A stretch of 64,000 bases of DNA, taken from Microvirga roseola (lineage in GTDB: Bacteria; Pseudomonadota; Alphaproteobacteria; Rhizobiales; Beijerinckiaceae). Below the pieces are notes generated by a model. The model searched no databases. It had not been told where the DNA came from and worked only from the letters and a program-made list of their open reading frames with translations. The position numbers were made by a program, and so were the translations under genes. The stretch is taken from assembly GCF_020866965.1 (NCBI RefSeq), contig NZ_JAJATX010000001.1, positions 1-64,000 on the forward strand, written 5' to 3'. Below, piece after piece: positions 8,455-16,743 of this stretch (position 1 is its first letter; each line of letters starts with the position of its first letter).

Positions 8455-9306
8455 TCAGTGAGCGATGAGGACCGGGGATTCGGAGACGGTGAGCATGCTG
8501 CGCGTAGCGCCGCCGATCATCCACTCCCGTGCGCGGGAGTGACCGTAGCCGCCCATCACGATCAGGTCGGCCGACAAGCGGCGGGCCTGATCGAGGATCA
8601 CTTCGTGCGTCTCGTGGTTCTGGCTCTCGACGAGATTGACCTCGACGGAGGTGCCGAGGCGCGTGAGGTGCTTTGCGACATCCGCCGCGGGCTCGCTCCC
8701 GACGCCGTCGCGCTTCCTCGGCTCGGGATCGATCGCCAGGACGACTGTGCGCGTGGCCTTGGCGATGAGAGGAGAAGCCTCGGCCACGGCGCGGGCCGCC
8801 TCCCGCGTGTCTCGCCAGCAGACGAGAACCCGCCGCAGTGAACCCGGAGGACGATGTCCGGGCGGCACGACGAGGATTCCGCGCCCGCTCTCGAAGAGAA
8901 CAGCCTCGAACAGGCTGCTCCAGTCCATTGCGCCGTTCCCATCATAGGGACGGCTGGCGACGAAGAGATCGGCCCAGCGGGCCTCGGACGCCGCGCGCCG
9001 GGGCAGTTGGCCGAACAGGGCGTCCACGCGCCGGATCTCGTTCGGAACGCCGAGACGGCTGCAGCGCTCGGCGAGCTTCCGCTGGATGCGCCCTCCGGTC
9101 TGGCGCGCCTCCTCTTCCAGCGAGACCAGAGCCTCGGCTGCGGCCGCACCCGAATCCATGGGAGCGATCATGGGCATGTCAGGCAAGGGATTCGTCAGAA
9201 GACCGGTCACATGGGCCTGCGAGATGGCTGCCACGGCTTCCGCATATCGCAGGCGCTCCTCGTCCTGCGCGCTTCCGTCCAGGTGAACGAGGACATCCTT
9301 GATCAT
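8455..9306 (-). CDS. Universal stress protein, tandem UspA domains
   Basis: A 283-residue protein starting MIKDVLVHLDGSAQDEE at ATG 9306, with GGAG seven bases upstream. Two Usp domains are joined near residue 150. The second ends with the nucleotide-binding motif GGYGHSRAREWMIGGATRSML. Intact, unlike the UspA gene at 7020. The product is cytosolic and commonly induced by oxygen limitation or stasis; here an Fnr/FixK-type box lies 67 bp upstream. Confidence 0.9.
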   Translation of the reverse strand: MIKDVLVHLDGSAQDEERLRYAEAVAAISQAHVTGLLTNPLPDMPMIAPMDSGAAAAEALVSLEEEARQTGGRIQRKLAERCSRLGVPNEIRRVDALFGQLPRRAASEARWADLFVASRPYDGNGAMDWSSLFEAVLFESGRGILVVPPGHRPPGSLRRVLVCWRDTREAARAVAEASPLIAKATRTVVLAIDPEPRKRDGVGSEPAADVAKHLTRLGTSVEVNLVESQNHETHEVILDQARRLSADLIVMGGYGHSRAREWMIGGATRSMLTVSESPVLIAH

Positions 9307-9372
9307 TGCAGTTCTCCGGTCGTGAATACCTATCCGACGGGAAACAGCTACGCCGATTTGGCTCCGTCCGAA

Positions 9373-9386
9373 TTGACGCGAATCAA
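9373..9386 (-). promoter_or_regulatory. Fnr/FixK-type box upstream of UspA
   Basis: On the minus strand TTGAT-TCGC-GTCAA fits TTGAY-N4-RTCAA exactly. It ends 67 bp before the UspA start at 9306. The expected -10 position reads only TAGCTG, a weak hexamer. Confidence 0.55.
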
Positions 9387-9413
9387 GAATTTTGTCCGTC
9401 CGGCCGAAGCCGG

Positions 9414-10277
9414 CTATTCCTTTGCACCGAGCCGTCGCAAGGCGACCTTCCGGGCGACGCTTTCCACCGCCAGAACGAGCGACTGCATCAGTTCGGAGCC
9501 CTCGCCGTAATCCGTAGGGGCAAGGTTCTGCACGCGTCTGTCCGGGTCCATCCGCTCCATGCCCCGCCAGCCGTCGGCCTGGTCGCCCTTGTAGATGCCG
9601 ATGGCGATGCCGCCGCGGTCGTTGAGAAGGCGGAAGACGGCCATGTCGCTGCTGCCGTCGCCGACATAGATGAACTGATCGAGTGGCACGTGCCAGTCCT
9701 CCGCGGCCACGTCCTGATAGACATGTGCCGGGGCATTCGGGCCCGTCGGGTCGAGCCCCTTGCAGAGCGCCAGGAGGTAGCGGACCTTCTCGGGATGGGT
9801 GAGGACGAGCCTGGGAAAATCCAGTTCGCCGGTTCTCTCGTCGAAGTGGAGCTTCGTCCCCCACAGCGAATCGACATGGGATGCAACGGCTGTCGCCGCC
9901 ATGACTTCGAAGAGACCCGAACTGATCACGTGAAACTCGACCTGCAGGTCCTGCGCGATGTGCTGGGCCACCTGGCGCAACCTGTCGAACATCGCCGGTA
10001 CGCCCTGGTACGGCTCGAGGTCACGGCCCGTTTCCTCCACCATGTCCCTTGTGATCGTGACAGGTCCGGCGCTGGACATCCGGATGAGACCGTAGATCTT
10101 CGCGAGGATCTCCTCGAACCCTTGGTCGAGAAGCGGCCTGATGGTCTCTCTCTTCCAGGCGTCAGGATCCGCCCCGCAGCGCTGCAAAAGAGCATCGAGA
10201 GTGCTGGGAGCCAGCGTCAGGTCGAAGTCGAACACGATCGCGGTGCGGTCGTGAAAGCTCTGCGTTGCGCTTGTCAT
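9414..10277 (-). CDS. HAD-family phosphatase, SerB-like
   Basis: A 287-residue haloacid-dehalogenase-fold hydrolase. Motif I is DFDLT at 17-21, with nucleophile D17 and acid D19; motif IV is GDGSSD in FIYVGDGSSDMAVF, with a Ser-containing motif II in VISSGLF. The helical cap and GDGSSD motif resemble phosphoserine phosphatase and related phosphomonoesterases. The substrate is unknown. It sits among stress genes (UspA, quinone reductase), which suggests a stress-related role but does not prove one. Confidence 0.8.
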   Translation of the reverse strand: MTSATQSFHDRTAIVFDFDLTLAPSTLDALLQRCGADPDAWKRETIRPLLDQGFEEILAKIYGLIRMSSAGPVTITRDMVEETGRDLEPYQGVPAMFDRLRQVAQHIAQDLQVEFHVISSGLFEVMAATAVASHVDSLWGTKLHFDERTGELDFPRLVLTHPEKVRYLLALCKGLDPTGPNAPAHVYQDVAAEDWHVPLDQFIYVGDGSSDMAVFRLLNDRGGIAIGIYKGDQADGWRGMERMDPDRRVQNLAPTDYGEGSELMQSLVLAVESVARKVALRRLGAKE

Positions 10278-10345
10278 CCCTGTCCCGCCGCGTTCGAGAG
10301 GCCTTTGAAGGGGTTAGAGTGCGGCGGGAGAGATTCAAGGGCGGA

Positions 10346-10930
10346 TCACTGGCCCTTGCGGCCGTAGGCGCGCATGGCGTCGAGCCATTTGCGGTGCTTG
10401 GCCTCGTCCGGCGAGGCGACGCTGCCGATCAGGCTCGTCCTGACCGGTCCGATGCCGACGAAGCTGAGAATGCTGCGCTTGAGGCTCTTGAGGCTGTGGG
10501 CGCGGAAATACAGGCGATAGATGAAGGCCGGCATCCCCATGGTCACGACGATTCGGGCGGACTTTCCCTTCAGATGCTTGATCGGCATGCCGTTGGGCTT
10601 ATAGCGGAAGGCGAAGCCGGGCCGGAAGACCTGCTCGAGGAACGCCTTCAGGACCGCCGGCATCGTGCCGAGCCAGAGCGGATAGATGATGACGAGATGA
10701 TCGGCCCAGCCGATGGCGTCCTGGGATTCCCGAAGGCTCTCGGGCAGGTCGCCCTTCTCCCATTCCTGCTGGGAGCGGACGAAGGGCAGGTCCATGGAGC
10801 CCAGCGTGATCGTCCGGACCATGTGTCCGCTCTCTTCGGCACCCTCGCGATAGGCCTGGGCCAGGGCGTGGCAGAAATGATTGCGTTCGGAATCCGGGTG
10901 ACCGTCGATGATAGCAATGCGGTGCGGCAC
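10346..10930 (-). CDS. NAD(P)H quinone oxidoreductase, flavodoxin-like fold
   Basis: A 194-residue protein of the Flavodoxin_2/MdaB-KefF group. It starts MPHRIAIIDGHPD, the phosphate-binding loop for FMN/FAD. The segment IIYPLWLGTMPAVLKAFLEQVF is the typical second flavin contact. Such enzymes reduce quinones by two electrons and limit oxidative damage. It is divergent from the host-attachment gene at 11053; an Fnr/FixK-like box lies between them. Confidence 0.85.
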   Translation of the reverse strand: MPHRIAIIDGHPDSERNHFCHALAQAYREGAEESGHMVRTITLGSMDLPFVRSQQEWEKGDLPESLRESQDAIGWADHLVIIYPLWLGTMPAVLKAFLEQVFRPGFAFRYKPNGMPIKHLKGKSARIVVTMGMPAFIYRLYFRAHSLKSLKRSILSFVGIGPVRTSLIGSVASPDEAKHRKWLDAMRAYGRKGQ

Positions 10931-10986
10931 GGGGCTGCTCCTTCGGCACGATCATTCCATGATGCGCCCGGCGCGTGCGTTCCGAT

Positions 10987-11000
10987 ATGATCTGCGTCAA
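10987..11000. promoter_or_regulatory. Fnr/FixK-like box in a divergent promoter
   Basis: ATGAT-CTGC-GTCAA matches TTGAY-N4-RTCAA at 9 of 10 positions. It is 57 bp from the quinone reductase start (10930) and 53 bp from the host-attachment start (11053), so it could serve either. Confidence 0.45.
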
Positions 11001-11052
11001 GGCGGCCCGGGACAGCCTGGCCGAAGATGATCCGGTATGAAGGAGCATCTTC

Positions 11053-11505
11053 GTGAGAAAAGAACTCAAGCTTCCCCATGACGGCCTGGTCCTCGTCAGC
11101 GACGGCCGGAAGGCCCTGTTCCTGAAGAACCAGGGCGACGACCTCTATCCCAACCTCCAGGTGGAGCGCGTGCTACAGGCGCCCGACAACCCGCAGACGC
11201 GTCAGCACGGAACGGATAAGCCGGGTCAGTCGGCGATGATGGGCCAGCGCAGCGCTGTCGAGCAGACCGACTGGCACGATCTGGCGGAGCGGAAATTTGC
11301 GGGCGAGGTGGCCGAGGCGCTCAACGCAACCTGCTTCAACGCGGGCGTGAAGGCCATCATCGTTGCGGCGCCGCCGCGCACCCTGGCCGAACTCCGCCAG
11401 CGCTTCTCGGAGGCGGTGAAGCAGCGGATCGTTGCGGAGGTCAACAAGGATCTGACGAAGCACCCCGTCTACGAGATCGAGCAGCACCTGATGGCGGATG
11501 CCTGA
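11053..11505 (+). CDS. Host-attachment family protein
   Basis: A 150-residue protein matching the host attachment (AtsE-like) family seen in rhizobia and relatives: basic N-terminus, a central QTDWHDLAERKFAGEVAEAL segment, a VAAPPRTLAELR core and a KDLTKHPVYEIEQHL ending. The fold is cytosolic and the biochemical role is unclear despite the name. The start is GTG at 11053 with AGGAG eight bases before it. The last 37 bp overlap the convergent hypothetical gene on the minus strand. Confidence 0.85.
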   Translation: MRKELKLPHDGLVLVSDGRKALFLKNQGDDLYPNLQVERVLQAPDNPQTRQHGTDKPGQSAMMGQRSAVEQTDWHDLAERKFAGEVAEALNATCFNAGVKAIIVAAPPRTLAELRQRFSEAVKQRIVAEVNKDLTKHPVYEIEQHLMADA

Positions 11506-11831
11506 TTCGGATCGGCGGCCGGGGGTGTCTGGTTCCCGGCTGCCGCTCGCCGCTCGGGAATGGAGGCGACGGCAGCCCTGCCGCCGCTCCGCATGCGCAT
11601 GAAGAGATAGAAGCCGTTCAGTCGCGTGCCGCGGTCCGCCTCTTCATCGAACAGGCCCCACAGGCGCGTTTCCCGCGGGGTCAGCGTCAGGCAGTACTGC
11701 CATTCCGAACCCTGGATGAGTCCCGGCACGGCGCGATCCTCCGGGACGGCGCAGTAGATGTCGGGTTCGAGAGTGCGGCGAAAGAGGTTGTAGGTCGGCC
11801 GGCCGGCGGCTTCGTCCGAGGTCCTGTCCAT
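11469..11831 (-). CDS. Hypothetical protein
   Basis: A 120-residue frame with a composed, non-repetitive core (RPTYNLFRRTLEPDIYCAVP, then a WQYCLTLT segment) that looks like a real small domain, followed by an Ala/Pro-rich tail. I do not recognise the family. Its 3' end overlaps the host-attachment gene by 37 bp tail to tail. A weaker Fnr/FixK-like box (CCGAT-GCAC-ATCAA, 11895-11908) lies 64 bp upstream. Confidence 0.55.
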   Translation of the reverse strand: MDRTSDEAAGRPTYNLFRRTLEPDIYCAVPEDRAVPGLIQGSEWQYCLTLTPRETRLWGLFDEEADRGTRLNGFYLFMRMRSGGRAAVASIPERRAAAGNQTPPAADPNQASAIRCCSIS

Positions 11832-12006
11832 TGATTGCCCCTGGTGCGGTTTTCGTCATGCCTTTCCAGGAAAGAAAAGCTGAAACCGCTCAGCCCGATG
11901 CACATCAAAGGAAGGCCGCTTTCGGACTGTCTCTTCCGGATGATCTCTTTTGGAGCGGCGCAGTGCAGGAGGGGGTAGAAAACCGGAGCCGTTTTCGTGC
12001 TCCCGG

Positions 12007-12031
12007 AGAACTTTCGGGCCATGGGGCGGTT
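12007..12031 (+). promoter_or_regulatory. EcfG-like promoter (weak) before a Pro-rich ORF
   Basis: AGAAC-N16-GGTT resembles the alphaproteobacterial general-stress sigma factor consensus GGAAC-N16/17-CGTT with one mismatch in each element. The same degenerate form occurs before the disordered-protein cluster at 46103. Confidence 0.3.
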
Positions 12032-12060
12032 GTCCGGGGACGAAGGAGAAAGCCCCCGCG

Positions 12061-12264
12061 ATGCCGTTCGCCAGCAGCCGGCCCCAGCCGGACGAGTTCT
12101 ACCCGAAGCCGCCGCCGACGGAACCGACGCCGGCCGTGCCGGTCCCGTCCGAGGCTCCTCCGACGCCGACGGAGCCGCCGGTCATTCCCTCACCCATGCC
12201 CGAGCAGCCCTCGGAGCCGCGCCAGCCGGTGATCCATCCGACGCCGCCGCCGGAAATTCCCTAG
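12061..12264 (+). CDS. Small proline-rich hypothetical protein
   Basis: A 67-residue frame from ATG 12061 consisting almost entirely of Pro, Glu, Ser, Thr and Val (PKPPPTEPTPAVPVPSEAP). It lacks a signal peptide or membrane segment and should be disordered. GAAGGAGAAAG lies upstream at somewhat long spacing. Composition alone can arise by chance in GC-rich DNA, so the call is tentative. The stop abuts a RIME-like repeat. Confidence 0.45.
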   Translation: MPFASSRPQPDEFYPKPPPTEPTPAVPVPSEAPPTPTEPPVIPSPMPEQPSEPRQPVIHPTPPPEIP

Positions 12265-12376
12265 AGCATCGTGCGGAAAAGTGATCCGGTTTTCCGCACT
12301 CAACGATACTCTCATCATAAGAGAAAGCATCGGATGGGATCCCAAAAGTGCAAGTTCACTTTTGGATCCGATGCTT
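12265..12376. repeat. RIME-like palindromic repeat, copy 1
   Basis: A 112-bp element beginning AGCATCGTGCGGAAAAGTG and ending in GGATCCGATGCTT. It contains two successive hairpins: the first pairs GCGGAAAA with TTTTCCGC, the second pairs AAGCATCGGAT with ATCCGATGCTT. A second copy, about 85% alike by eye, lies at 45881-45995. It fills the gap between two convergent stop codons. Confidence 0.8.
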
Positions 12377-13227
12377 TAGTCGAGCAGGCTGATCGCGAAG
12401 CGGCCGCAGACCACGAGCAGGAAGATGCCGAAGGCGACCTCGAGGCGGCGCTTCGAGAGCCTGTGTGCGAGGCGCGCTCCGACGGGCGCCATCCAGGTGC
12501 TGGTGGGGATGAAGAGCAGGAGGCCGATGAGCGAGATGTAGCCCAGGGCCAGCGGCGGCTGGAAGGCGATCACGTACGGGTAATCCGCCATGTGCGGCCA
12601 GCCCGCATAGATGTAGCCGACGGCGCCGGGGATCGAGATCAGGATGCCGAGACCCGAGGAGGTTGCGACCGCCTGGTGGATCGGGCGGTTGTAGAAGGTC
12701 ATGAACAGGTTCGAGAGCTGGCCGCCGCCGATGCCCATGAGGGCCGAGAGCACGCCGATGAGCCAGCCATAGGCGATCATGATGGGCTTGGCCGGCATGT
12801 CGAGACCGAAGCGCCAGGTATCCTTGCCGAAGAGCAGGCGGACGGCCGAGACGCCGGCCACGATCACGAAGACCGACTTGAACAGGTCCGCTGGCGCATA
12901 GCGGGCGATCACGCTTCCCATGACGACGCCCACGATGACCGGGGCGGCCCAGATCTTCAGGATTGACATGTCGACCGCGCCCTTGGCCCTGTGCGCGTTG
13001 AAGGAGCGGATCGAGGTCGGAATGATGATGGCGAGCGAGGTGCCCACGGAGAGCGGCATCCGCACTCCGTCCGGCACCTCCAGGATGCGGAAGAGCTCGT
13101 AAAGGATCGGCACCGCCACTGCGCCGCCGCCGACGCCGAAGACGCCTGCGAGAATGCCGGTGAGCGCGCCCGCCGCGAGCAGGGCGACCACGAGCCAGGC
13201 CAGATCGAAGAGAGGAATGCCGAACAT
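12376..13227 (-). CDS. TauE/SafE (TSUP) family membrane transporter
   Basis: A 283-residue polytopic protein with about eight hydrophobic segments and the paired glycine-rich family motifs GVFGVGGGAVAVPIL (near 29-43) and LMGIGGGQLSNLF. The family exports sulfite, sulfoacetate or related organic sulfur anions. No sulfur-oxidation genes are adjacent and the substrate is unknown. A second, more distant family member is at 36754. Confidence 0.88.
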   Translation of the reverse strand: MFGIPLFDLAWLVVALLAAGALTGILAGVFGVGGGAVAVPILYELFRILEVPDGVRMPLSVGTSLAIIIPTSIRSFNAHRAKGAVDMSILKIWAAPVIVGVVMGSVIARYAPADLFKSVFVIVAGVSAVRLLFGKDTWRFGLDMPAKPIMIAYGWLIGVLSALMGIGGGQLSNLFMTFYNRPIHQAVATSSGLGILISIPGAVGYIYAGWPHMADYPYVIAFQPPLALGYISLIGLLLFIPTSTWMAPVGARLAHRLSKRRLEVAFGIFLLVVCGRFAISLLD

Positions 13228-13316
13228 GAGGGAAACCGTCGTTGGGCCGGCGCGGATGCCAGCCGGAGGCTCATGCGCCCTTTCGGACGCGATGACAAGC
13301 GAAGCCGAGCACAGCC

Positions 13317-14039
13317 CTAGGCGGAGGGCAGTCGCGCGCGTTCCTGGATCTCCTGCGCCCGCCGGTCGATCCAGGCCCGGTCCGTGATGCCGCCTGGATC
13401 GGAGCGGGTCGCCATGGCGTCCATGAAGGCGAGAAAGCGCTCATGGGCGACGCCGTAGAGACGGCGAAGCTCCTGCAGGGGCTCTGCGTGATCGTCGACG
13501 CGCAGGTCGAGCATGGGATAGGGCTCGTCGCGCCAGATCTTGATGGCGGCGGATTGCTTGCCGCGCTTGTCGCCGCCCTGCGCCTGCCCCGCATCGAGCG
13601 CCGTCATCAGGCGGTCGGCGAATGGCAGGTTGCTCCGGCGCGTGAAGGTCTCCAGCGTCGCCTCGATCACGGCGGAACCCGCCAGCATGTTGCCGGCAAC
13701 CGACACGCCTGCATCCGTGAGGTGCCCGCACCACTCCACGCATTCGGCGCCCGTATGGGCCGCCGTCCGGCCCTCCCGGTCGATGACATGGAGCTGGCGG
13801 ACCTCGCGCCCGGGATCGCCTGCGGTCAGAATCGCCACGATCTCCTCGGCGCTGCGCCCCTCCGCCAGTAGCCTGACGCCGTCCGTTCCGTAGAGCGGAT
13901 TGACGAGGGCCTGGGTTGCAAGCGCCCCGACCCGCGCCGCGCCGTAGGGGCAGAGCGCCCCGACGGCGAAGAACTTCGTCGTGACGGCGACGCCGAAGGC
14001 GCCGGTCTCAGGATCCTTGGCGACGATCGACCAGGTCAT
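13317..14039 (-). CDS. DUF1028 family protein, Ntn-hydrolase-like
   Basis: A 240-residue protein with the family start MTWSIVAKDPETGAFGVAVTT and the GNMLAG segment. DUF1028 proteins have an N-terminal-nucleophile hydrolase-like fold and are often encoded beside gamma-glutamyltransferase or peptide transporters; their chemistry is unsettled. Here it lies 12 bp downstream of the gamma-glutamyltransferase gene on the same strand, which supports a role in handling gamma-glutamyl or small amide products. Confidence 0.88.
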   Translation of the reverse strand: MTWSIVAKDPETGAFGVAVTTKFFAVGALCPYGAARVGALATQALVNPLYGTDGVRLLAEGRSAEEIVAILTAGDPGREVRQLHVIDREGRTAAHTGAECVEWCGHLTDAGVSVAGNMLAGSAVIEATLETFTRRSNLPFADRLMTALDAGQAQGGDKRGKQSAAIKIWRDEPYPMLDLRVDDHAEPLQELRRLYGVAHERFLAFMDAMATRSDPGGITDRAWIDRRAQEIQERARLPSA

Positions 14040-14051
14040 GGCGCGAGATCC

Positions 14052-15842
14052 TTACCGTCCGACCGCATAGGCCTGCATCAGGCGCGGCGTGGCGGCGCCG
14101 TGCAGGAGCCCGTCCTTGTCGCGGCTCGCCGCGACAAGGCGGCCCACCGTCCAGGCGGGTGCGACCTCCACGTCGTGGCCGCGCGCGCGCAGGGCGTCGA
14201 GCGTTGCCTCTCCGAAGCTCTCCTCGGCCATGAGGTGGCCGGGCTTCTGTTCGCGCGGATAGAAGGACGAGGGGAAATGCGCCGTGTGCGACATGGGCTG
14301 GTCGATCGCTTCCTGCAGGTTGAGACCGTGATGGGCATGGCGCAGGAAGAGGAGGAGCTGCCATTGCTCCTGCTGGTCGCCGCCGGGTGAGCCGAAGACC
14401 ATGTAGGGCTCGCCGTCCTTTTCCGCGAGCGTCGGGGTGAGCGTCGTGCGCGGGCGCTTGCCGGGGGCAAGGCTCGCGGGCAGGCCCTCCTCCAGCCAGA
14501 ACATCTGGGCGCGTGAGTTGAGCATGAAGCCGAGTTCGGGAATGACCGGCGAGGATTGCAGCCAGCCGCCGGAGGGCATGGCCGCGATCATGTTGCCGAA
14601 GCGGTCGACCACGTCGATATGCACCGTGTCGCCGCGGCGCGCCGAGCGCATGGAGGCCAGGGTCGGTTCGCCGCCGGATACCTTACGGTCCGTGGTGGAG
14701 AGTTCGCGCAGGGCCTTCATCGTGCGCTCGACCTGGGCCTCGTAGCCCTCCACGCGGCCGGGGCGGAGCTCCAGCGAGGCCTTGCCGCCGATGAGCTTGC
14801 GGCGCTCGTCGTTGTAGGCGTCCGAGAGCAGGGCCTGGATCGGAACATCCACGAAGTCGGGGTCGCCGTAATAGGCCTCGCGGTCGGCAAACGCCAGCTT
14901 CATGGCCTCCGTGACGGTGTGGATGAATTCGGGGCTCGTGGTGCCCATGGACGAGAGGTCGAAACTCTTCAGAAGCGCCAGCGTCTGCAGGAAGACCGGT
15001 CCCTGGCCCCAGGGCCTGATCTTGTTCACCCGGAAGTTATGGTAATCGTAGGTCTGCGGAACGTCGTAGCTCGCCTGCCACTTCGCCATGTCGTCGGCGG
15101 TGAGCACGCCGCGGTGGCGCGAGCCGCTTTGGTCCATGACCTCCGTCTTGCGCACGAAGGCGTCGATGGCCTCCGCCACGAAGCCCTTGTAGAAGGCGCT
15201 GCGCGCCGCCTCGATCTGCGCCTCGCGGCCGCTCTTTCCCTCCGCCTCGCGGATGATGCGCTTCCAGGTCTCGGCGAGCTGCGGATTGCGGAAGAGCTGG
15301 TGCGGCTTCGGAGCCTCCCCGCCGGGAAGATACACGGCGGCGGAGGTCGGCCACTCGGTCTCGAAGAAGCTCTTCAGGTCCTTAATGGTGTTGGCGACGC
15401 GCGGCAGCAGCGGATGGCCCTGCTCGGCGTAGTAGATGGCGGGCTCTAGCACCTCGCGGAGCGAGAGCATGCCGTGGTCCCGCAGGAGCAGCATCCAGGC
15501 GTCGAACGCGCCGGGGATGACGGTGGCGAGGAGCCCGTTGCCGGGGATGAGCTTCAGGCCCTCGCGCTTGTAGTGCTCGATGGTCGCGCCCTTCGGCGCA
15601 GTGCCCTGGCCGCAGAGTACCTCGATCTTCTTCGTCTTCGCCGAGTAGAACACGGCCGGGACCTCGCCCGAGGGACCGACGAGGTGCGGCTCGACCACCT
15701 GGAGCACGAAGGCCGAGGCGACGCAGGCGTCGAAGGCGTTGCCGCCCTTCTCCAGCATCGACATGCCGGCGGCCGAGGCCAGCCAATGGGTCGAGGTGAC
15801 GATCCCGAAGGTTCCGAGGATCTCAGGCCGTGTCGTAAACAT
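14052..15842 (-). CDS. Gamma-glutamyltransferase
   Basis: A 596-residue Ntn hydrolase. The autoprocessing site and nucleophile is Thr406 in RRGDTVHIDVVD, and the small subunit carries TTLTPTL and GSPGGDQQEQ, the oxyanion and substrate-binding region. It begins without an obvious signal peptide, so it may act in the cytoplasm, unlike secreted E. coli Ggt. It cleaves the gamma-glutamyl bond of glutathione or similar substrates. It lies downstream of the dipeptide-type transporter, consistent with use of imported gamma-glutamyl peptides. Confidence 0.9.
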   Translation of the reverse strand: MFTTRPEILGTFGIVTSTHWLASAAGMSMLEKGGNAFDACVASAFVLQVVEPHLVGPSGEVPAVFYSAKTKKIEVLCGQGTAPKGATIEHYKREGLKLIPGNGLLATVIPGAFDAWMLLLRDHGMLSLREVLEPAIYYAEQGHPLLPRVANTIKDLKSFFETEWPTSAAVYLPGGEAPKPHQLFRNPQLAETWKRIIREAEGKSGREAQIEAARSAFYKGFVAEAIDAFVRKTEVMDQSGSRHRGVLTADDMAKWQASYDVPQTYDYHNFRVNKIRPWGQGPVFLQTLALLKSFDLSSMGTTSPEFIHTVTEAMKLAFADREAYYGDPDFVDVPIQALLSDAYNDERRKLIGGKASLELRPGRVEGYEAQVERTMKALRELSTTDRKVSGGEPTLASMRSARRGDTVHIDVVDRFGNMIAAMPSGGWLQSSPVIPELGFMLNSRAQMFWLEEGLPASLAPGKRPRTTLTPTLAEKDGEPYMVFGSPGGDQQEQWQLLLFLRHAHHGLNLQEAIDQPMSHTAHFPSSFYPREQKPGHLMAEESFGEATLDALRARGHDVEVAPAWTVGRLVAASRDKDGLLHGAATPRLMQAYAVGR

Positions 15843-15867
15843 CTGTTCTATCCGAGGTTGGCGTTAT

Positions 15868-16743
15868 TTACTGTTCGCGGGGATCGAGCGCGTCGCGCAG
15901 GCCGTCGCCGAGAAGGTTGAAGCCGAGCACGATCAGGAAGATGGCCGTGCCCGGGAAAATCGACATCCAGGGCGCCTGCTCCATGAAGTTCTTGGCGGTG
16001 TTGAGCATGGAGCCCCAGGAAGGGTTCGGCGGCTGCTGGCCCAATCCCAGGAAGGACAGGCTCGCCTCCGCGATGATGGCGGTGGCAACCGTGAGCGTGC
16101 CCTGGACCAGGATCGGCGGCAGCACGTTCGGCAGGATGTAGCGCACCAGGATCCAGAAATCCGGCAGGCCGATGGCCCGCGCGCCCTCCACGTAATCCTC
16201 CGCCTTCACGGTGAGCACCTGCCCGCGCGTGAGGCGCACGAAGATCGGCATGGCGGAGAGACCGATGGCGATCATCGCATTGGAAAGGCTGGGGCCGAGG
16301 AAGGCGGCCAATGCGATGGCGAAGATGAGGAAGGGGATCGCCAGCATGGCGTCGGTGGCGCGGGAGATCGTGGCGTCGACCCAGCCGCCGAAATAACCGG
16401 CGATCAGACCGAAGGGGACTCCCAGCACGATGGCGATCACCACCGAGATCACGCCTGCCATGATGGAGGCGCGCGCTCCCCAGAGCATCCGCGAGAAGAG
16501 ATCGCGGCCGAGTTCGTCCGTGCCGAACCAGAACAGTTCGGAGGGAGGCTTGCGAATGCTCGTGAAGCTCGGCTTGATCGGGTCGTAAGACGCAAGGTAG
16601 GGCCCGATGACGGCGGCCAGAACGAAGAACAGCACGATGGCGCCGCCGATCACGGCGCTCCGGTTGTTCAGGAACTTCGTGAGCGCGCGGCTGCGCTTCT
16701 TCGGCAGGGCGGCTTCATCGGCGACGACGGCTGTGGCGGTCAT
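15868..16743 (-). CDS. ABC transporter permease, DppC/OppC type
   Basis: A 291-residue inner-membrane permease starting MTATAVVADEAALPKK. It has a long cytoplasmic N-terminus, a first membrane helix near 32-52, the OppC_N region and a C-terminal BPD_transp_1 domain with the EAA-loop segment EGARAIGLPDFWI. Its ATG overlaps the TGA of the upstream dppB-like gene (ATGA), so translation is probably coupled. It partners the permease and ATPases at 16740-21459. Confidence 0.92.
   Translation of the reverse strand: MTATAVVADEAALPKKRSRALTKFLNNRSAVIGGAIVLFFVLAAVIGPYLASYDPIKPSFTSIRKPPSELFWFGTDELGRDLFSRMLWGARASIMAGVISVVIAIVLGVPFGLIAGYFGGWVDATISRATDAMLAIPFLIFAIALAAFLGPSLSNAMIAIGLSAMPIFVRLTRGQVLTVKAEDYVEGARAIGLPDFWILVRYILPNVLPPILVQGTLTVATAIIAEASLSFLGLGQQPPNPSWGSMLNTAKNFMEQAPWMSIFPGTAIFLIVLGFNLLGDGLRDALDPREQ

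Noticed and set aside
12061-12264. Proline-rich ORF as an extension to 11950
   Set aside because: The upstream 37 codons lack an SD and look random; ATG 12061 is preceded by GGAG.
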